Of a stretch of 47,807 nt of DNA, positions 10,228 through 19,531 are shown piece by piece. The stretch lies in contig NZ_BDGJ01000126.1 of NCBI RefSeq assembly GCF_002207765.1, positions 1 to 47,807 on the forward strand. The letters are read 5' to 3'. Origin of the DNA: Calderihabitans maritimus. Lineage in GTDB: Bacteria; Bacillota; KKC1; Calderihabitantales; Calderihabitantaceae. The position numbers and the translations under genes were made by a program. Position 1 is the first letter of the stretch, and the number at the start of each line of letters is the position of its first letter. The notes under the pieces were generated by a model. That model made no database searches, was not told the origin of the DNA, and worked only from the letters and a program-made list of their open reading frames with translations.

Positions 10228-10689
10228 ATGAGTGAAACTCTAATTATGGAAGCCCGAAATAAAGCTGGAAACTATTTCAGAGAGGGATATAATTGCGCCG
10301 AATCTATCTTTTTAACCTTTAGGGAGCTCTTGATGCCTGAATTGGATGCTAACCTGGTGAAACTGGCTTCTGGTTTAGGCGGAGGGCTGGGCCATGCCGG
10401 TTGCAGTTGCGGAGCTCTCACCGGTTCGGTTGTGGTACTGGGATTGCTGAGAGGCCGGACTTCTACAGATATGGCGGGGCGGGATGCAATTTATGAATTA
10501 TCCCGGGAGTTTCATGACCGGTTTAAAGAAAATTTTGGGAAAACCTGCTGTCGGGTTTTGAACCCTTATGAATATGATACTAAAGAGCATTTGCGCCACT
10601 GCTTGAAGATAACCGGAAACACCAGTAAACTGCTTATGGCTTTCCTGCTGGAAAAACAAATCGTTTCAACTGAAAATCACTTATCTTAA
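10228..10689 (+). CDS. C_GCAxxG_C_C family probable redox protein
   Basis: A 153-residue protein of the Cys-rich family named for its motif C...GCAxxG...C...C (TIGR01909). It has YNCAES near residue 23, the glycine-rich GLGGGLGHAGCSCGALTG around 50-67, a CC pair near 109 and a later CLKITG. These conserved Cys and the glycine loop suggest a metal- or redox-active protein, but the family has no established reaction. ATG 10228 follows GGGAGGCGAG. It lies 29 nt after meaB and is probably co-transcribed with it. Confidence 0.82.
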   Translation: MSETLIMEARNKAGNYFREGYNCAESIFLTFRELLMPELDANLVKLASGLGGGLGHAGCSCGALTGSVVVLGLLRGRTSTDMAGRDAIYELSREFHDRFKENFGKTCCRVLNPYEYDTKEHLRHCLKITGNTSKLLMAFLLEKQIVSTENHLS

Positions 10690-10763
10690 GGGTTGATAAA
10701 TTTAGGCATCCTGGTTTGTATTTTTATTGTTTAGGAGAAAATAAAGCATGGGGTGAAAAACTC

Positions 10764-11777
10764 ATGCTTTATTTTGTTCCCAAATTGGTCCTTATGAACC
10801 GGCAAGCCCTTGAGTATCCTATGGGTAGTAGATTGATGAAGTGCTTGCAAAAAGAAGGTATCCAGATAAGATTGTTCGATAAAAAGGTTCCTGTTATATC
10901 TCGTGGTTCTTTTACCAAAGACTTTTTCTTTGCTAAACAAACTATGGTTGTTACAGTCTGGCGAAGGCGAGAATTTCAAACGTGTAGGCCGTCGGCTCAT
11001 TACCAACTCCCCCTAGTTTCCGGCTGCCCAGGAATATGTGAATATTGTTATTTGAACACAAATCTCGGGCGGAGACCGTTTATAAAGGTCTATGTGAACT
11101 TGGAAGAAATTTTTGCCCGGGCTGAACAATACATTAAGGAGAGAAAACCGGAACTTACCCTTTTTGAAGGTGCTGCTACTTCCGATCCTGTAGCCGTTGA
11201 AAGATGGACCGGTTCTCTTCAAAAGGCGATAGAGTACTTTGCCCGCTTTGAAGAGGCGCGGTTTCGCTTTGTAACTAAATTTATTGACATAGACAGCCTG
11301 CTGGGGGTAGAACATAAAGGCCATACTGAAATTAGATTCAGTATAAATTGTGATTATGTAGTCGAACGGTTTGAAAAGTTAGTTCCTTCCAATCGAGAAA
11401 GGCTTGAAGCGGCTAGAAAAGTAATGGAAGCTGGCTACCCTACAGGGTTTCTGATCGGACCAATTATGATTTTTGATAGGTGGCGCGAGGAATATGGAAA
11501 GTTGTTTGAAATGCTGAAGGAATATATGCCAAGAGATACCTCGCTTACGTTTGAACTCATTACTCACCGCTTTACTCCCCGGGCCAAGACTATAATCCGG
11601 CAGGTATACCCGAGAACGGAAGTGCCTTTAGATGAAAGTAAGCGAAAGTTTAAGTTCGGGCAGTTCGGCTACGGAAAATATATTTATATGGACGATGACA
11701 TGACTGAACTCAAAGATTATTTCTCAAGTCAAATAACTAGAGTCTTTCCAAAAGCGAAGATACTTTACTTCGTATAG
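10764..11777 (+). CDS. splB: Spore photoproduct lyase (radical SAM), clostridial type
   Basis: Repairs the spore photoproduct thymine dimer during germination with a 5'-deoxyadenosyl radical. About 337 residues from ATG 10764, chosen because GGGGTGA lies 7 nt upstream; the longer frame from TTG 10716 lacks a Shine-Dalgarno. The start MLYFVPKLVLMNRQALEYP and end KAKILYFV match the family. The 4Fe-4S motif is Cys88-x3-Cys92-x2-Cys95, followed by the conserved Tyr96. The segment that in B. subtilis reads EASCTSD (Cys141) reads EGAATSD here, with Ala138 in place of Cys, while Cys74 lies in TCRPSAHY where B. subtilis has Ser. Supports a spore-forming host. Confidence 0.93.
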   Translation: MLYFVPKLVLMNRQALEYPMGSRLMKCLQKEGIQIRLFDKKVPVISRGSFTKDFFFAKQTMVVTVWRRREFQTCRPSAHYQLPLVSGCPGICEYCYLNTNLGRRPFIKVYVNLEEIFARAEQYIKERKPELTLFEGAATSDPVAVERWTGSLQKAIEYFARFEEARFRFVTKFIDIDSLLGVEHKGHTEIRFSINCDYVVERFEKLVPSNRERLEAARKVMEAGYPTGFLIGPIMIFDRWREEYGKLFEMLKEYMPRDTSLTFELITHRFTPRAKTIIRQVYPRTEVPLDESKRKFKFGQFGYGKYIYMDDDMTELKDYFSSQITRVFPKAKILYFV

Positions 11778-11800
11778 TTCGCCAACAAATGTCAATGAGG

Positions 11801-11830
11801 TTGACAGAAATAGTACGGGCAGAGTATTAT
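11801..11830 (+). promoter_or_regulatory. Sigma-A promoter of the valS T-box leader
   Basis: Perfect -35 TTGACA (11801-11806), 18-nt spacer, -10 TATTAT (11825-11830). It lies directly upstream of the T-box leader, giving a leader of about 340 nt before valS. Confidence 0.85.
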
Positions 11831-11869
11831 ATTTAATAAATTAATAATTGACGATATTGTAATAAAGTC

Positions 11870-12138
11870 CCTAAAATTTAAGGCGTTGAAGGGGAGGAGT
11901 ATCCTGGATACCCCCAACAGAGAGAGAAACTCGTAGGCTGAGAGGTTTCTCAGGAAATGGTTCCAGGAGAAGGTCGCCCCGGAGTCGTTAAGCTGAAAGG
12001 TACAGTAAGCTTAACCGGGTAGCCCGTTATAGCTTTAGAGAGTCCTACGCCTTCGGTTCGATCGTATGCGTAGGAAACTAGGGTGGTACCACGGAAGAGC
12101 TTCTTCCGTCCTTAGGGGGGAAGAAGCTTTTATTTTTT
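11870..12138 (+). ncRNA. Val-specific T-box leader of valS
   Basis: The T-box element AGGGTGGTACCACGG lies at 12080-12094, followed by a terminator. Stem I features are present: GGAGGAGTA (11892-11900), AGAGAGAGAAA and GGCTGAGAGG (about 11920-11945), and the specifier region GAAGGTCGCC. I read the specifier as GTC at 11973-11975, a Val codon, matching valS downstream. Uncharged tRNA-Val should pair with the specifier and with the T-box sequence to favour read-through. This accounts for the 402-base gap between splB and valS. Confidence 0.92.
12098..12138 (+). terminator. T-box intrinsic terminator
   Basis: Ten perfect base pairs (12098-12107 with 12119-12128), an 11-nt loop, then TTTATTTTTT. 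It is mutually exclusive with the antiterminator formed by the T-box sequence at 12080-12094. Confidence 0.93.
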
Positions 12139-12179
12139 GGTTGAAAAGATACAGAGGCTGAAATGGGGGGTAGAAAGTA

Positions 12180-14822
12180 GTGCAGGAAATTTCGAAAACC
12201 TATGACCCGAAAAAAGTAGAAGAGAAATGGTATCACTACTGGAATGAACGGAATTACTTTTATGCTCCGGTAGATGAGGAGAAAGAGCCTTTTTGCATCG
12301 TGATGCCGCCACCTAACGTTACCGGTTCCCTGCACTTGGGACATGCTCTGGACAATACGTTGCAGGATATTTTAATTCGCTGGAGGCGGATGCAGGGATA
12401 CAACGCCTTGTGGGTGCCGGGAACTGACCACGCAGGAATTGCCACCCAGGCCCGAGTGGAAGAGGAGTTAGCCAAAGAAGGATTAAGCAAATATGATTTA
12501 GGCCGGGAAAAGTTTCTGGAAAGAGTTTGGGACTGGAAACACCAGTACGGAAATAAAATCACCAGCCAATTGCGCCTGCTGGGATCTTCTTGCGACTGGA
12601 GTCGCGAAAGGTTCACCATGGACGAAGGCTGTTCCCGAGCGGTACGAGAAGTTTTTGTGCGTTTGTATAAAAAAGGATTGATTTACCGGGGCAATTATAT
12701 TATTAACTGGTGTCCGAAATGCCAAACTACTATTTCGGACATTGAAGTGGAACACCAGGAGCGGGAAGGCAATCTCTGGCATATTCGTTACCCGGTAAAA
12801 GACAGTGATGAATACATTGTAGTTGCTACTACCCGTCCGGAAACTATGCTGGGGGATACAGCCGTTGCCGTTCACCCGGAGGATGAAAGGTACCAACACC
12901 TGATTGGTCGTTCTGTTATATTGCCAGTGGTCGGCCGGGAAATCCCCATTATTGCTGATGAGTACGTGGATCCGGAATTCGGTTCCGGTGCAGTTAAGAT
13001 TACGCCGGCCCATGATCCTAACGACTTTGAAATTGCCTTAAGGCACAACTTACCTTTTGTCGTGGTGATTGATAAGAATGCCCGCATGACGAAAGAAGCC
13101 GGCAAGTACCAGGGGATGGAGCGCTATGAATGCCGCAAGCAGCTGCTGGAACAGCTTAAAGAAGAAGGTTTCTTGGTCAATGTGGAAGATTATAGCCACG
13201 CAGTAGGACAGTGTTACCGTTGCGATACAATTATCGAACCGCTGGTTTCGGAACAATGGTTTGTCAAGATGAAACCGCTGGCAGAACCGGCTATCCGGGC
13301 GGTAAAAGAAGGAAGAATACGTTTTGTGCCGGAACGTTTCACCAAAATTTACCTTAACTGGATGGAGAATATCCGAGACTGGTGCATATCGCGCCAATTG
13401 TGGTGGGGTCACCGTATCCCCGTATGGTACTGCCAGGAGTGCGGAGAAATTATTTGTGAAACCGTAGATCCTGATAAGTGTTCTAAATGTGGCAGTTCGG
13501 AATTAGTACAGGACCCTGACGTTTTGGATACCTGGTTCAGCTCTGCTCTATGGCCTTTTTCTACTTTGGGTTGGCCTGAAAGAACTCCCGAGTTAAACTA
13601 TTTCTACCCTACCAACGTTCTGGTAACAGGGAGGGACATAATCTTTTTCTGGGTGGCCCGGATGATTTTTATGTCCCTGGAATTTATGAAAGAGGTACCC
13701 TTCCGGGAGGTATTTATTCACGGGCTGGTGCTTGACGCTCAGGGACGTAAGATGAGCAAGTCGTTAGGTAACGGTGTCGACCCTATTGAAGTTATTGACC
13801 AGTACGGGGCGGACACGCTGCGTTTCATGCTGGTTACGGGTAATACTCCGGGCAATGATTTGCGCTTCCATTTTGAAAGACTGGAAGGAGTTCGCAACTT
13901 CTGCAATAAAATTTGGAATGCCTCCCGCTTTGCCGTTATGAACCTTAGCGACTATGAAGAACCAGAAGAAGTATCCCGGGAATATACCTTGGCGGACCGC
14001 TGGATTTTAAGTCGTTATTCTAGGACGGTCAAAGAAGTGACGCGTCTTTTGGAAAAGTATGAACTAGGGGAAGCTGCCCGCATTCTCTACGAATTTATCT
14101 GGACTGAGTTTTGTGACTGGTATATAGAACTGATTAAACCCCGCTTGTACGGTAAGGAAAGCCCGGAATCCAGGAGAACTGCGCAGTATGTACTTAATTA
14201 TGTTTTAGGCGGGACTATGAGACTTCTTCATCCCTTCATGCCGTTCATTACGGAAGAAATTTGGCACCACCTACCTCAAGATCGAGAGAGCATTATGATA
14301 GCATCTTGGCCTGAAGACGAGCCTGAGAGGGAGGACAGAGAAGCGGAGCAGAAAATGGAACTGCTCATGAACGTAATTCGTGCCGTGCGAAATCTCCGCA
14401 GTGAAATGAACGTGCCGCCGAACCGGCAGGCAGAAGTGATCTTGGCAGCTAACAGCGCAGAGGCCTTGAAAATATTGGAGGAGGGTATGAGCTATCTAAA
14501 GAACTTAGCCAACGCTGCGCCGGTAACCCTCCGGGAGAGGATAGAGGAAAAACCAGCAAAAGCTGCTACTGCGGTTGAAAACGGGATAGAAATCTTCATG
14601 CCTCTGGAAGGGCTTATCGATATAGACCGGGAGGTAGAACGTTTAGAGAAAGAGTTGGCAGAAGTGAAACAGGAATTGGAAAGAGTTAAGAAGAAGTTAA
14701 GCAACGAAGGTTTCCTGTCCAAGGCGCCGCGGGAGATAGTTGACAAAGAAAAAGCTAAGAAACTAGAATTTGAAAGAAAACAACAGATACTCGAACAGCG
14801 GTTAAGCATGTTGAAGGGTTAG
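12180..14822 (+). CDS. valS: Valyl-tRNA synthetase
   Basis: Class Ia synthetase charging tRNA-Val, with CP1 editing of mis-activated Thr. The HIGH-type motif is HLGH (52-55) within [15 protein letters not shown], and KMSKS is at 524-528. Zinc-ribbon-like Cys pairs appear at WCPKC and at CQEC...CSKC. The C-terminal ~70 residues are a Lys/Glu-rich coiled coil typical of ValRS. The start is GTG 12180 after GGGGGG. 880 residues is normal. Controlled by the upstream T-box; folC follows 25 nt after the stop. Confidence 0.98.
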   Translation: MQEISKTYDPKKVEEKWYHYWNERNYFYAPVDEEKEPFCIVMPPPNVTGSLHLGHALDNTLQDILIRWRRMQGYNALWVPGTDHAGIATQARVEEELAKEGLSKYDLGREKFLERVWDWKHQYGNKITSQLRLLGSSCDWSRERFTMDEGCSRAVREVFVRLYKKGLIYRGNYIINWCPKCQTTISDIEVEHQEREGNLWHIRYPVKDSDEYIVVATTRPETMLGDTAVAVHPEDERYQHLIGRSVILPVVGREIPIIADEYVDPEFGSGAVKITPAHDPNDFEIALRHNLPFVVVIDKNARMTKEAGKYQGMERYECRKQLLEQLKEEGFLVNVEDYSHAVGQCYRCDTIIEPLVSEQWFVKMKPLAEPAIRAVKEGRIRFVPERFTKIYLNWMENIRDWCISRQLWWGHRIPVWYCQECGEIICETVDPDKCSKCGSSELVQDPDVLDTWFSSALWPFSTLGWPERTPELNYFYPTNVLVTGRDIIFFWVARMIFMSLEFMKEVPFREVFIHGLVLDAQGRKMSKSLGNGVDPIEVIDQYGADTLRFMLVTGNTPGNDLRFHFERLEGVRNFCNKIWNASRFAVMNLSDYEEPEEVSREYTLADRWILSRYSRTVKEVTRLLEKYELGEAARILYEFIWTEFCDWYIELIKPRLYGKESPESRRTAQYVLNYVLGGTMRLLHPFMPFITEEIWHHLPQDRESIMIASWPEDEPEREDREAEQKMELLMNVIRAVRNLRSEMNVPPNRQAEVILAANSAEALKILEEGMSYLKNLANAAPVTLRERIEEKPAKAATAVENGIEIFMPLEGLIDIDREVERLEKELAEVKQELERVKKKLSNEGFLSKAPREIVDKEKAKKLEFERKQQILEQRLSMLKG

Positions 14823-14847
14823 AACCTAAAGGGAGAGGGAAAAAGCA

Positions 14848-16167
14848 TTGAACTACCGGGAGTCCTTAGAGTACTTACAGCATCTTACTAAATTTGGTTT
14901 TAATTTTGGTCTTGATCGCATAAAACATTTACTGTATATGTTAGGAGATCCTCATAAAAGTTTAAGAGTAATTCATGTAGGAGGAACCAACGGGAAGGGG
15001 TCTACCGTAGCTATGATTGCCAAAGTATTGGAAGAAGAAGGCTACCGGGTAGGCACCTTCACCTCTCCACACCTACATTCTTATTGCGAGCGAGTCCAGA
15101 TTAACGGAGTGCAAATTGCTCCCGAAAGGTTTGCCGAGATTATAACCAGGCTTAGACCTCTTCTGGACCGGATGGTGGTGGAAGGGCACGAACACCCGAC
15201 GGAATTTGAAGTTATTACTGCCCTTGGTTTTCTGTACTTTTTTGAAGAAAAAGTGGATTTTGTGGTACTTGAAGTAGGGCTAGGGGGAGCTATAGATTCC
15301 ACCAATGTAGTGGTCCCTTTAGTGAGTGTCATTACCAACGTTGGGATGGATCATATGGATTATCTAGGCAGTACGATAGAAGAGATTGCGCGGGTTAAGG
15401 CAGGTATTATCAAGGAGAAAGGATATGTAGTGACGGCAGCCGAGAATAAGGAAGCCCTAAAGGTTATCAGCGATGTCTGTCGGGAAAAAGAGGCCCGGCT
15501 CATTCGGGTCGGTAAAGAGGTTACCTTGGAAGAAATTGAATGCAATTTAACCGGGCAGCGCTTTCATGTCCGGGGGATGCGACAGGAGTACCGGGACCTT
15601 TTTATACCTCTTTTGGGAAGGCACCAATTGACTAATGCAGCTACAGCGATAGCCGCCCTGGAAGCGCTGGGATTTCATCATATTGTTATTTCCGAACGAG
15701 CTATTAAATCCGGACTGGCTAAGACCTCCTGGCCAGCTCGGTTGGAGATCTTAAGCAGAACCCCATTGATTTTGATTGACGCTGCCCATAATGTCGACGG
15801 CGCTTTATCCCTGCGCCGGGCCTTGACCGAACTTTTTCCATACCGTCGTTTAATATTGGTTATGGGTATGCTAGCTGACAAAGAGAGGGAAAAGGTGATA
15901 GGTTTACTGGCACCGTTGGCGCAGGCGGTGGTGGTCACGAGGCCTAACAGCCCCCGGGCGGGGGACTGGGAATACCTGGCTGAGGAGGTAAAGAAGATAG
16001 TCCGGGACGTTTACATGTTTCCCTCGATAACGGAGGCCGTTGATAGAGCCTTACAGTTGGCTCTGCCGGAAGATCTGATTTGTATTACCGGTTCCTTTTA
16101 CATGGTGGCAGAAGCGAGAGAATATTTGTTGAGAAATTTAGGAAAGGGTAGTAATATCCGGTTGTAA
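14848..16167 (+). CDS. folC: Folylpolyglutamate synthase/dihydrofolate synthase
   Basis: Adds glutamate to dihydropteroate or tetrahydrofolates (Mur-ligase superfamily). The P-loop GGTNGKGST is at 45-53. Further motifs are FTSPHLHSYCERVQING, the metal-binding EVGLGGAIDSTNV and the C-terminal DAAHNVDGA. TTG 14848 lies about 9 nt after GGGAGAGGG. At 439 residues it is a complete FolC. The valS-folC order is widespread in Firmicutes and suggests folC is also under the T-box, since no terminator separates them. Confidence 0.95.
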   Translation: MNYRESLEYLQHLTKFGFNFGLDRIKHLLYMLGDPHKSLRVIHVGGTNGKGSTVAMIAKVLEEEGYRVGTFTSPHLHSYCERVQINGVQIAPERFAEIITRLRPLLDRMVVEGHEHPTEFEVITALGFLYFFEEKVDFVVLEVGLGGAIDSTNVVVPLVSVITNVGMDHMDYLGSTIEEIARVKAGIIKEKGYVVTAAENKEALKVISDVCREKEARLIRVGKEVTLEEIECNLTGQRFHVRGMRQEYRDLFIPLLGRHQLTNAATAIAALEALGFHHIVISERAIKSGLAKTSWPARLEILSRTPLILIDAAHNVDGALSLRRALTELFPYRRLILVMGMLADKEREKVIGLLAPLAQAVVVTRPNSPRAGDWEYLAEEVKKIVRDVYMFPSITEAVDRALQLALPEDLICITGSFYMVAEAREYLLRNLGKGSNIRL

Positions 16168-16326
16168 GAAATTTCATGAGAAAAAGAGGATTTTGCTGGT
16201 ATTTATCGTACTTATTTAGGAAAGGCTCTTGTAGTATTTTGTAGAATTTGGGAGCTAATGTCAGAAGCAGCCTGGGGTAGTTGAGGAAGAAATCGAGGAG
16301 GAAAATTGAGTAGGGGAGGAATTCCT

Positions 16327-16965
16327 GTGAAGACGCTTAAAATACCGGAAGCAGCTATAATGCGCCTATCTGTGTACTCGCGTTATCTTTCACAATTGGA
16401 CCGCCGGGGCGTTGTTACTGTTTCTTCTAACGACATAGCCGAGGGAGTAGGTGTAAGTCCGGCGCAAGTACGGAAAGACTTAGCCTACTTCGGGGAGTTT
16501 GGTACTCGCGGAGTGGGTTATAATGTTAAGGATCTTCATCGCCATATTATGAAAATACTGGGACTAAACTATCAGTGGCCGGTTATTATTGTAGGAGCAG
16601 GAAATTTGGGTACGGCTCTCTGTATGTATGCCGGTTTCAGGGAACGGGGTTTCAATATAGTTGGTATTTTTGATAATGATCCTAACAAAATAGGCCACCG
16701 GTTGAACAACGTGGAAGTATACCCCATGAGCCGGTTGAAGGAGGTAGTTGAGGAAGAAGACGTGAAAATTGGCATCATAGCTGTTCCCGCCGATCATGCC
16801 CAGGAAGTGTCCAATCTCTTGGTAGAAGCGGGGGTTAAAGCGATTTTGAATTTTGCTCCTAAGGTTCTTAATGTACCTGCAGAAGTAGAATTAAGAAATG
16901 TTGACCTGTCGGTGAACTTGGAAATACTTACTTTCAATTTGAGCTATCGTCGAAAATATTATTAA
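16327..16965 (+). CDS. rex: Rex, NADH/NAD+-sensing transcriptional repressor
   Basis: Dimeric repressor that releases DNA when NADH is high, controlling fermentation and respiration genes. The N-terminal winged helix starts [13 protein letters not shown] and includes [24 protein letters not shown]. The Rossmann domain has [10 protein letters not shown]. The C-terminal swap helix ends the protein. Two starts have good Shine-Dalgarnos: TTG 16306 and GTG 16327 (GGGGAGGA 6 nt upstream). GTG gives 212 residues, the family length, and the family-like start MKTLKIPEA, so I prefer it. I found no obvious Rex operator in its own 138-base upstream region. Confidence 0.95.
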   Translation: MKTLKIPEAAIMRLSVYSRYLSQLDRRGVVTVSSNDIAEGVGVSPAQVRKDLAYFGEFGTRGVGYNVKDLHRHIMKILGLNYQWPVIIVGAGNLGTALCMYAGFRERGFNIVGIFDNDPNKIGHRLNNVEVYPMSRLKEVVEEEDVKIGIIAVPADHAQEVSNLLVEAGVKAILNFAPKVLNVPAEVELRNVDLSVNLEILTFNLSYRRKYY

Positions 16966-16970
16966 CAATG

Positions 16971-16993
16971 GCGCCGTGGGGGGCGCTTTTTTT
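16971..16993 (+). terminator. Terminator after rex
   Basis: GCGCC/GGCGC stem (16971-16975/16982-16986), a 6-nt loop and seven T. It isolates rex from maf. Confidence 0.88.
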
Positions 16994-17067
16994 ATAAGTA
17001 GCACCCAAAGGCAGGAATTTTGTTATGCCATAAGGAAACGATAGCTACTAGGGTAGCTTACCTTAGG

Positions 17068-17104
17068 AAAGGAGGTGCACCCGGTTAACCCGGGAATTAT
17101 CTTG
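17068..17104 (+). promoter_or_regulatory. Unusual maf ribosome-binding region with spacer hairpin
   Basis: A strong Shine-Dalgarno AAAGGAGG lies at 17068-17075. The in-frame GTG at 17075 overlaps it and cannot be well spaced. Next comes the hairpin CCCGG/CCGGG (17080-17084/17090-17094, loop TTAAC), then TTG at 17102. Linear distance from Shine-Dalgarno to TTG is 26 nt. With the hairpin folded out it is 11 nt. The same layout occurs upstream of yhbY at 35953-35995. Confidence 0.5.
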
Positions 17105-17677
17105 CAGATAGTTCTAGCTTCGGCTTCCCCACGCCGGCAGGAGCTTTTAAAGCAAATCGGCCTTGATTTTAGAGTAATGCCGAGCCATGTGACCGAGGAT
17201 AAAGAATTGCTCGGAACGCCGTCAGAATTGGCATGTCAACTGGCTATGGCTAAGGCTTTATCGGTCGGTGAACAGCTACGTGATAGTCTGGTTTTGGGGG
17301 CAGACACTCTGGTGGTACACCGGGGTACTGTTCTGGGTAAACCCCGTACCAAGGAGGAGGCGGCAAGAATGTTGTTGCAACTGCAGGGAGACATGCATGA
17401 GGTTATCACCGGAGTGGCTTTAATACATTTGGAGAGCCGCAAAAAATCAATTTTTCATGTTACTACCAGAGTTTTTTTCAAACCCCTTACGGAAAGAGAA
17501 ATTTGGGCATATGTAGCTTCTGGAGAACCGATGGATAAAGCGGGAGGCTATGGGATACAGGGTTTGGGTGCGGCGTTGGTAGAGAAGATTGAAGGATGTT
17601 ATTTTAACGTAGTAGGGTTACCCTTAGGGCGACTGGTAGAGGAATTTAAAAAATTCGGAGTTTATGTTTTAAAATAG
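17102..17677 (+). CDS. maf: Maf-family nucleoside triphosphate pyrophosphatase
   Basis: Maf proteins hydrolyse non-canonical or pyrimidine NTPs and are linked to septum control. Motifs: LASASPRRQELL at the N-terminus, GADTLVV in the middle, and the DKAGGYGIQG signature. Starting at TTG 17102 gives 191 residues beginning MQIVLASASPRR, which matches family length and start; GTG 17075 would add nine residues but overlaps the Shine-Dalgarno. It heads maf-radC-mreBCD, the conserved Firmicute cell-shape cluster, and radC follows 14 nt downstream. Confidence 0.9.
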   Translation: MQIVLASASPRRQELLKQIGLDFRVMPSHVTEDKELLGTPSELACQLAMAKALSVGEQLRDSLVLGADTLVVHRGTVLGKPRTKEEAARMLLQLQGDMHEVITGVALIHLESRKKSIFHVTTRVFFKPLTEREIWAYVASGEPMDKAGGYGIQGLGAALVEKIEGCYFNVVGLPLGRLVEEFKKFGVYVLK

Positions 17678-17691
17678 ACGGAGGGAAGCTG

Positions 17692-18390
17692 ATGGTCGAG
17701 GAATTGGATTATCGGTTGACTATAAAAGAATTGCCGGAGGAGTTGCGTCCCAGAGAACGTATGCTACAGGTAGGTCCGCAGGCCCTTTCTAATGCCGAAC
17801 TGCTGGCCATTTTAATCCGCACCGGATCTGCCCGAGAGACTGCTTTGGATTTGGCTCAGAAATTACTCTGTAGGCCGAACGGCCTCCGCTATTTGGTCGA
17901 AGCTTCCATCGAAGAACTCAGCAGTATTAAGGGAATGGGATTGGCGAAAGCGGCCCAGATCAAAGCAGCGGTAGAGCTGGGGCGAAGGCTAGCTACTTCT
18001 AGTTCGGAGTTAAGACCGTGTATACGTTCTCCCGAAGATGTAATCAGGCTGGTTATGGAAGAAATGCGCTATCTTGACCGAGAGCATTTTCGAGCTATTT
18101 CTTTAAACACCAAGAATCAGGTTATTGCCATGGACACTGTATCTGTAGGCAGCCTCAATTCTTCGATTGTTCATCCCCGGGAACTTTTTAAAGAGGCTAT
18201 CCGACGCAGTGCTGCTGCTCTGGTATTGGTCCATAATCATCCCAGCGGTGATCCCACTCCCAGTCAAGAGGATATTGACGTCACTCGCCGTTTGGCGGAA
18301 GCGGGCCAAATTTTGGGTATCAAGGTTCTTGATCATGTGATTATCGGGGACGGAAAATATCTGAGCATGAAAGAAAAAGGCTTAATTTAA
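17692..18390 (+). CDS. radC: RadC-family JAMM-domain protein
   Basis: RadC/UPF0758 protein, 232 residues. The N-terminal helix-hairpin-helix part includes SSIKGMGLAKAAQIKAAVELGRR. The C-terminal JAB/MPN domain has the metal-binding motif HNHPSGDPTPSQEDID with its upstream Glu region. Despite the name, a role in DNA repair has not held up, and the true substrate is unknown. Position between maf and mreB is conserved in Firmicutes. ATG 17692 follows GGAGGGAAG. Confidence 0.95.
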   Translation: MVEELDYRLTIKELPEELRPRERMLQVGPQALSNAELLAILIRTGSARETALDLAQKLLCRPNGLRYLVEASIEELSSIKGMGLAKAAQIKAAVELGRRLATSSSELRPCIRSPEDVIRLVMEEMRYLDREHFRAISLNTKNQVIAMDTVSVGSLNSSIVHPRELFKEAIRRSAAALVLVHNHPSGDPTPSQEDIDVTRRLAEAGQILGIKVLDHVIIGDGKYLSMKEKGLI

Positions 18391-18416
18391 GGGTTGTGGG
18401 GCGGAAAATGTTTCCC

Positions 18417-18446
18417 TTGCTAGGAATTTTGTCGCTGTAATATAAT
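18417..18446 (+). promoter_or_regulatory. Sigma-A promoter of mreB
   Basis: TTGCTA (18417-18422), 18-nt spacer, perfect TATAAT (18441-18446), 32 bases before the mreB ATG. It allows the mre genes to be transcribed independently of maf-radC. Confidence 0.8.
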
Positions 18447-18478
18447 GTTGGTATAGGACATGAGGAGGAAAAACGGAC

Positions 18479-19525
18479 ATGATTTTTGCTAAAGATTTGG
18501 GAATAGATTTAGGTACAGCCAATACTTTAGTACATGTTAAGGGCAAGGGAATAGTTTTGCAAGAACCTTCAGTAGTTGCTATCCGGCAGGATACTCATGA
18601 AGTACTTGCCGTAGGAGAAGAAGCAAAACGCATGATCGGAAGGACCCCGGGGAATATTGTCGCTATTCGTCCTATGAAGGACGGCGTAATTGCCGATTTT
18701 GACATAACCCAAAGCATGTTGCGCTATTTTATTAATAAAGCTTTACGCCGTAGAACCTTCTTATTTAAGCCTCGGGTAGTGGTATGCGTACCTACCGGGG
18801 TTACGGCGGTAGAAGAGCGGGCGGTACGGGAAGCTGCCCGTCAGGCAGGAGCCAAGGAAGCATATTTAATTGAAGAGCCCATGGCTGCGGCTATCGGGGC
18901 CGGTCTGCCTGTTCATGAACCCACGGGGAATATGGTAGTAGACATAGGTGGTGGTACAACAGAGGTTGCTATCATCTCTTTGGGCGGCATTGTGACCAGC
19001 AAGTCAATTCGAATTGGCGGCGATGAAATGGATGAAGCTATAGTTCAGCATATAAAACGAACTTATAATTTGATGATAGGAGAGAGAACTGCGGAGGAAA
19101 TAAAGATAACTATCGGAGCAGCCTTTTTTGGAGATTCGGAAGCAGATCAAGAAAGAAGGCATAAAACTTATGAGGTTAGAGGGAGAGACTTGGTTACAGG
19201 CTTACCCAAGACTATCAGCATAACGGCGGAAGAAGTTAAAGAGGCCTTGTCTGAACCTGTTACTAGTATCTTAGATGCCATCAAGATATGTTTGGAGAAA
19301 ACCCCCCCTGAACTGGCGGCTGATATTATGGATAGAGGTATTGTTATGGCTGGAGGAGGCTCTTTGCTATGGGGGTTGGATCGGCTGGTAAGTGAAGTAA
19401 CGGGTATGCCAGTACATCTGGCGGAAGACCCTTTAGCTGCCGTAGCCAATGGAACCGGTAAGGCGTTGGAAAATATTGAAGTTTTGAGGAAGGTGTTAAT
19501 CCCTACTGCTCGTAAATGGGGATAG
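18479..19525 (+). CDS. mreB: MreB, rod-shape-determining actin homologue
   Basis: Forms membrane-associated filaments that steer lateral wall synthesis. The actin-fold phosphate-1 motif is [13 protein letters not shown] near the N-terminus, phosphate-2 is [11 protein letters not shown], and the adenosine motif [12 protein letters not shown] is near the C-terminus. 348 residues is standard. GAGGAGG precedes ATG 18479. mreC follows after 6 nt. Confidence 0.98.
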   Translation: MIFAKDLGIDLGTANTLVHVKGKGIVLQEPSVVAIRQDTHEVLAVGEEAKRMIGRTPGNIVAIRPMKDGVIADFDITQSMLRYFINKALRRRTFLFKPRVVVCVPTGVTAVEERAVREAARQAGAKEAYLIEEPMAAAIGAGLPVHEPTGNMVVDIGGGTTEVAIISLGGIVTSKSIRIGGDEMDEAIVQHIKRTYNLMIGERTAEEIKITIGAAFFGDSEADQERRHKTYEVRGRDLVTGLPKTISITAEEVKEALSEPVTSILDAIKICLEKTPPELAADIMDRGIVMAGGGSLLWGLDRLVSEVTGMPVHLAEDPLAAVANGTGKALENIEVLRKVLIPTARKWG

Positions 19526-19531
19526 AAAGGC

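Noticed and set aside
10716-10763. Extended N-terminus of the spore photoproduct lyase from TTG 10716
   Set aside because: No Shine-Dalgarno before it, and the family starts at ATG 10764, which has one.
16168-16326. Rex autoregulatory operator upstream of rex
   Set aside because: I saw no TTGTGAA-type or TTGTTAA-type inverted repeat in this gap.
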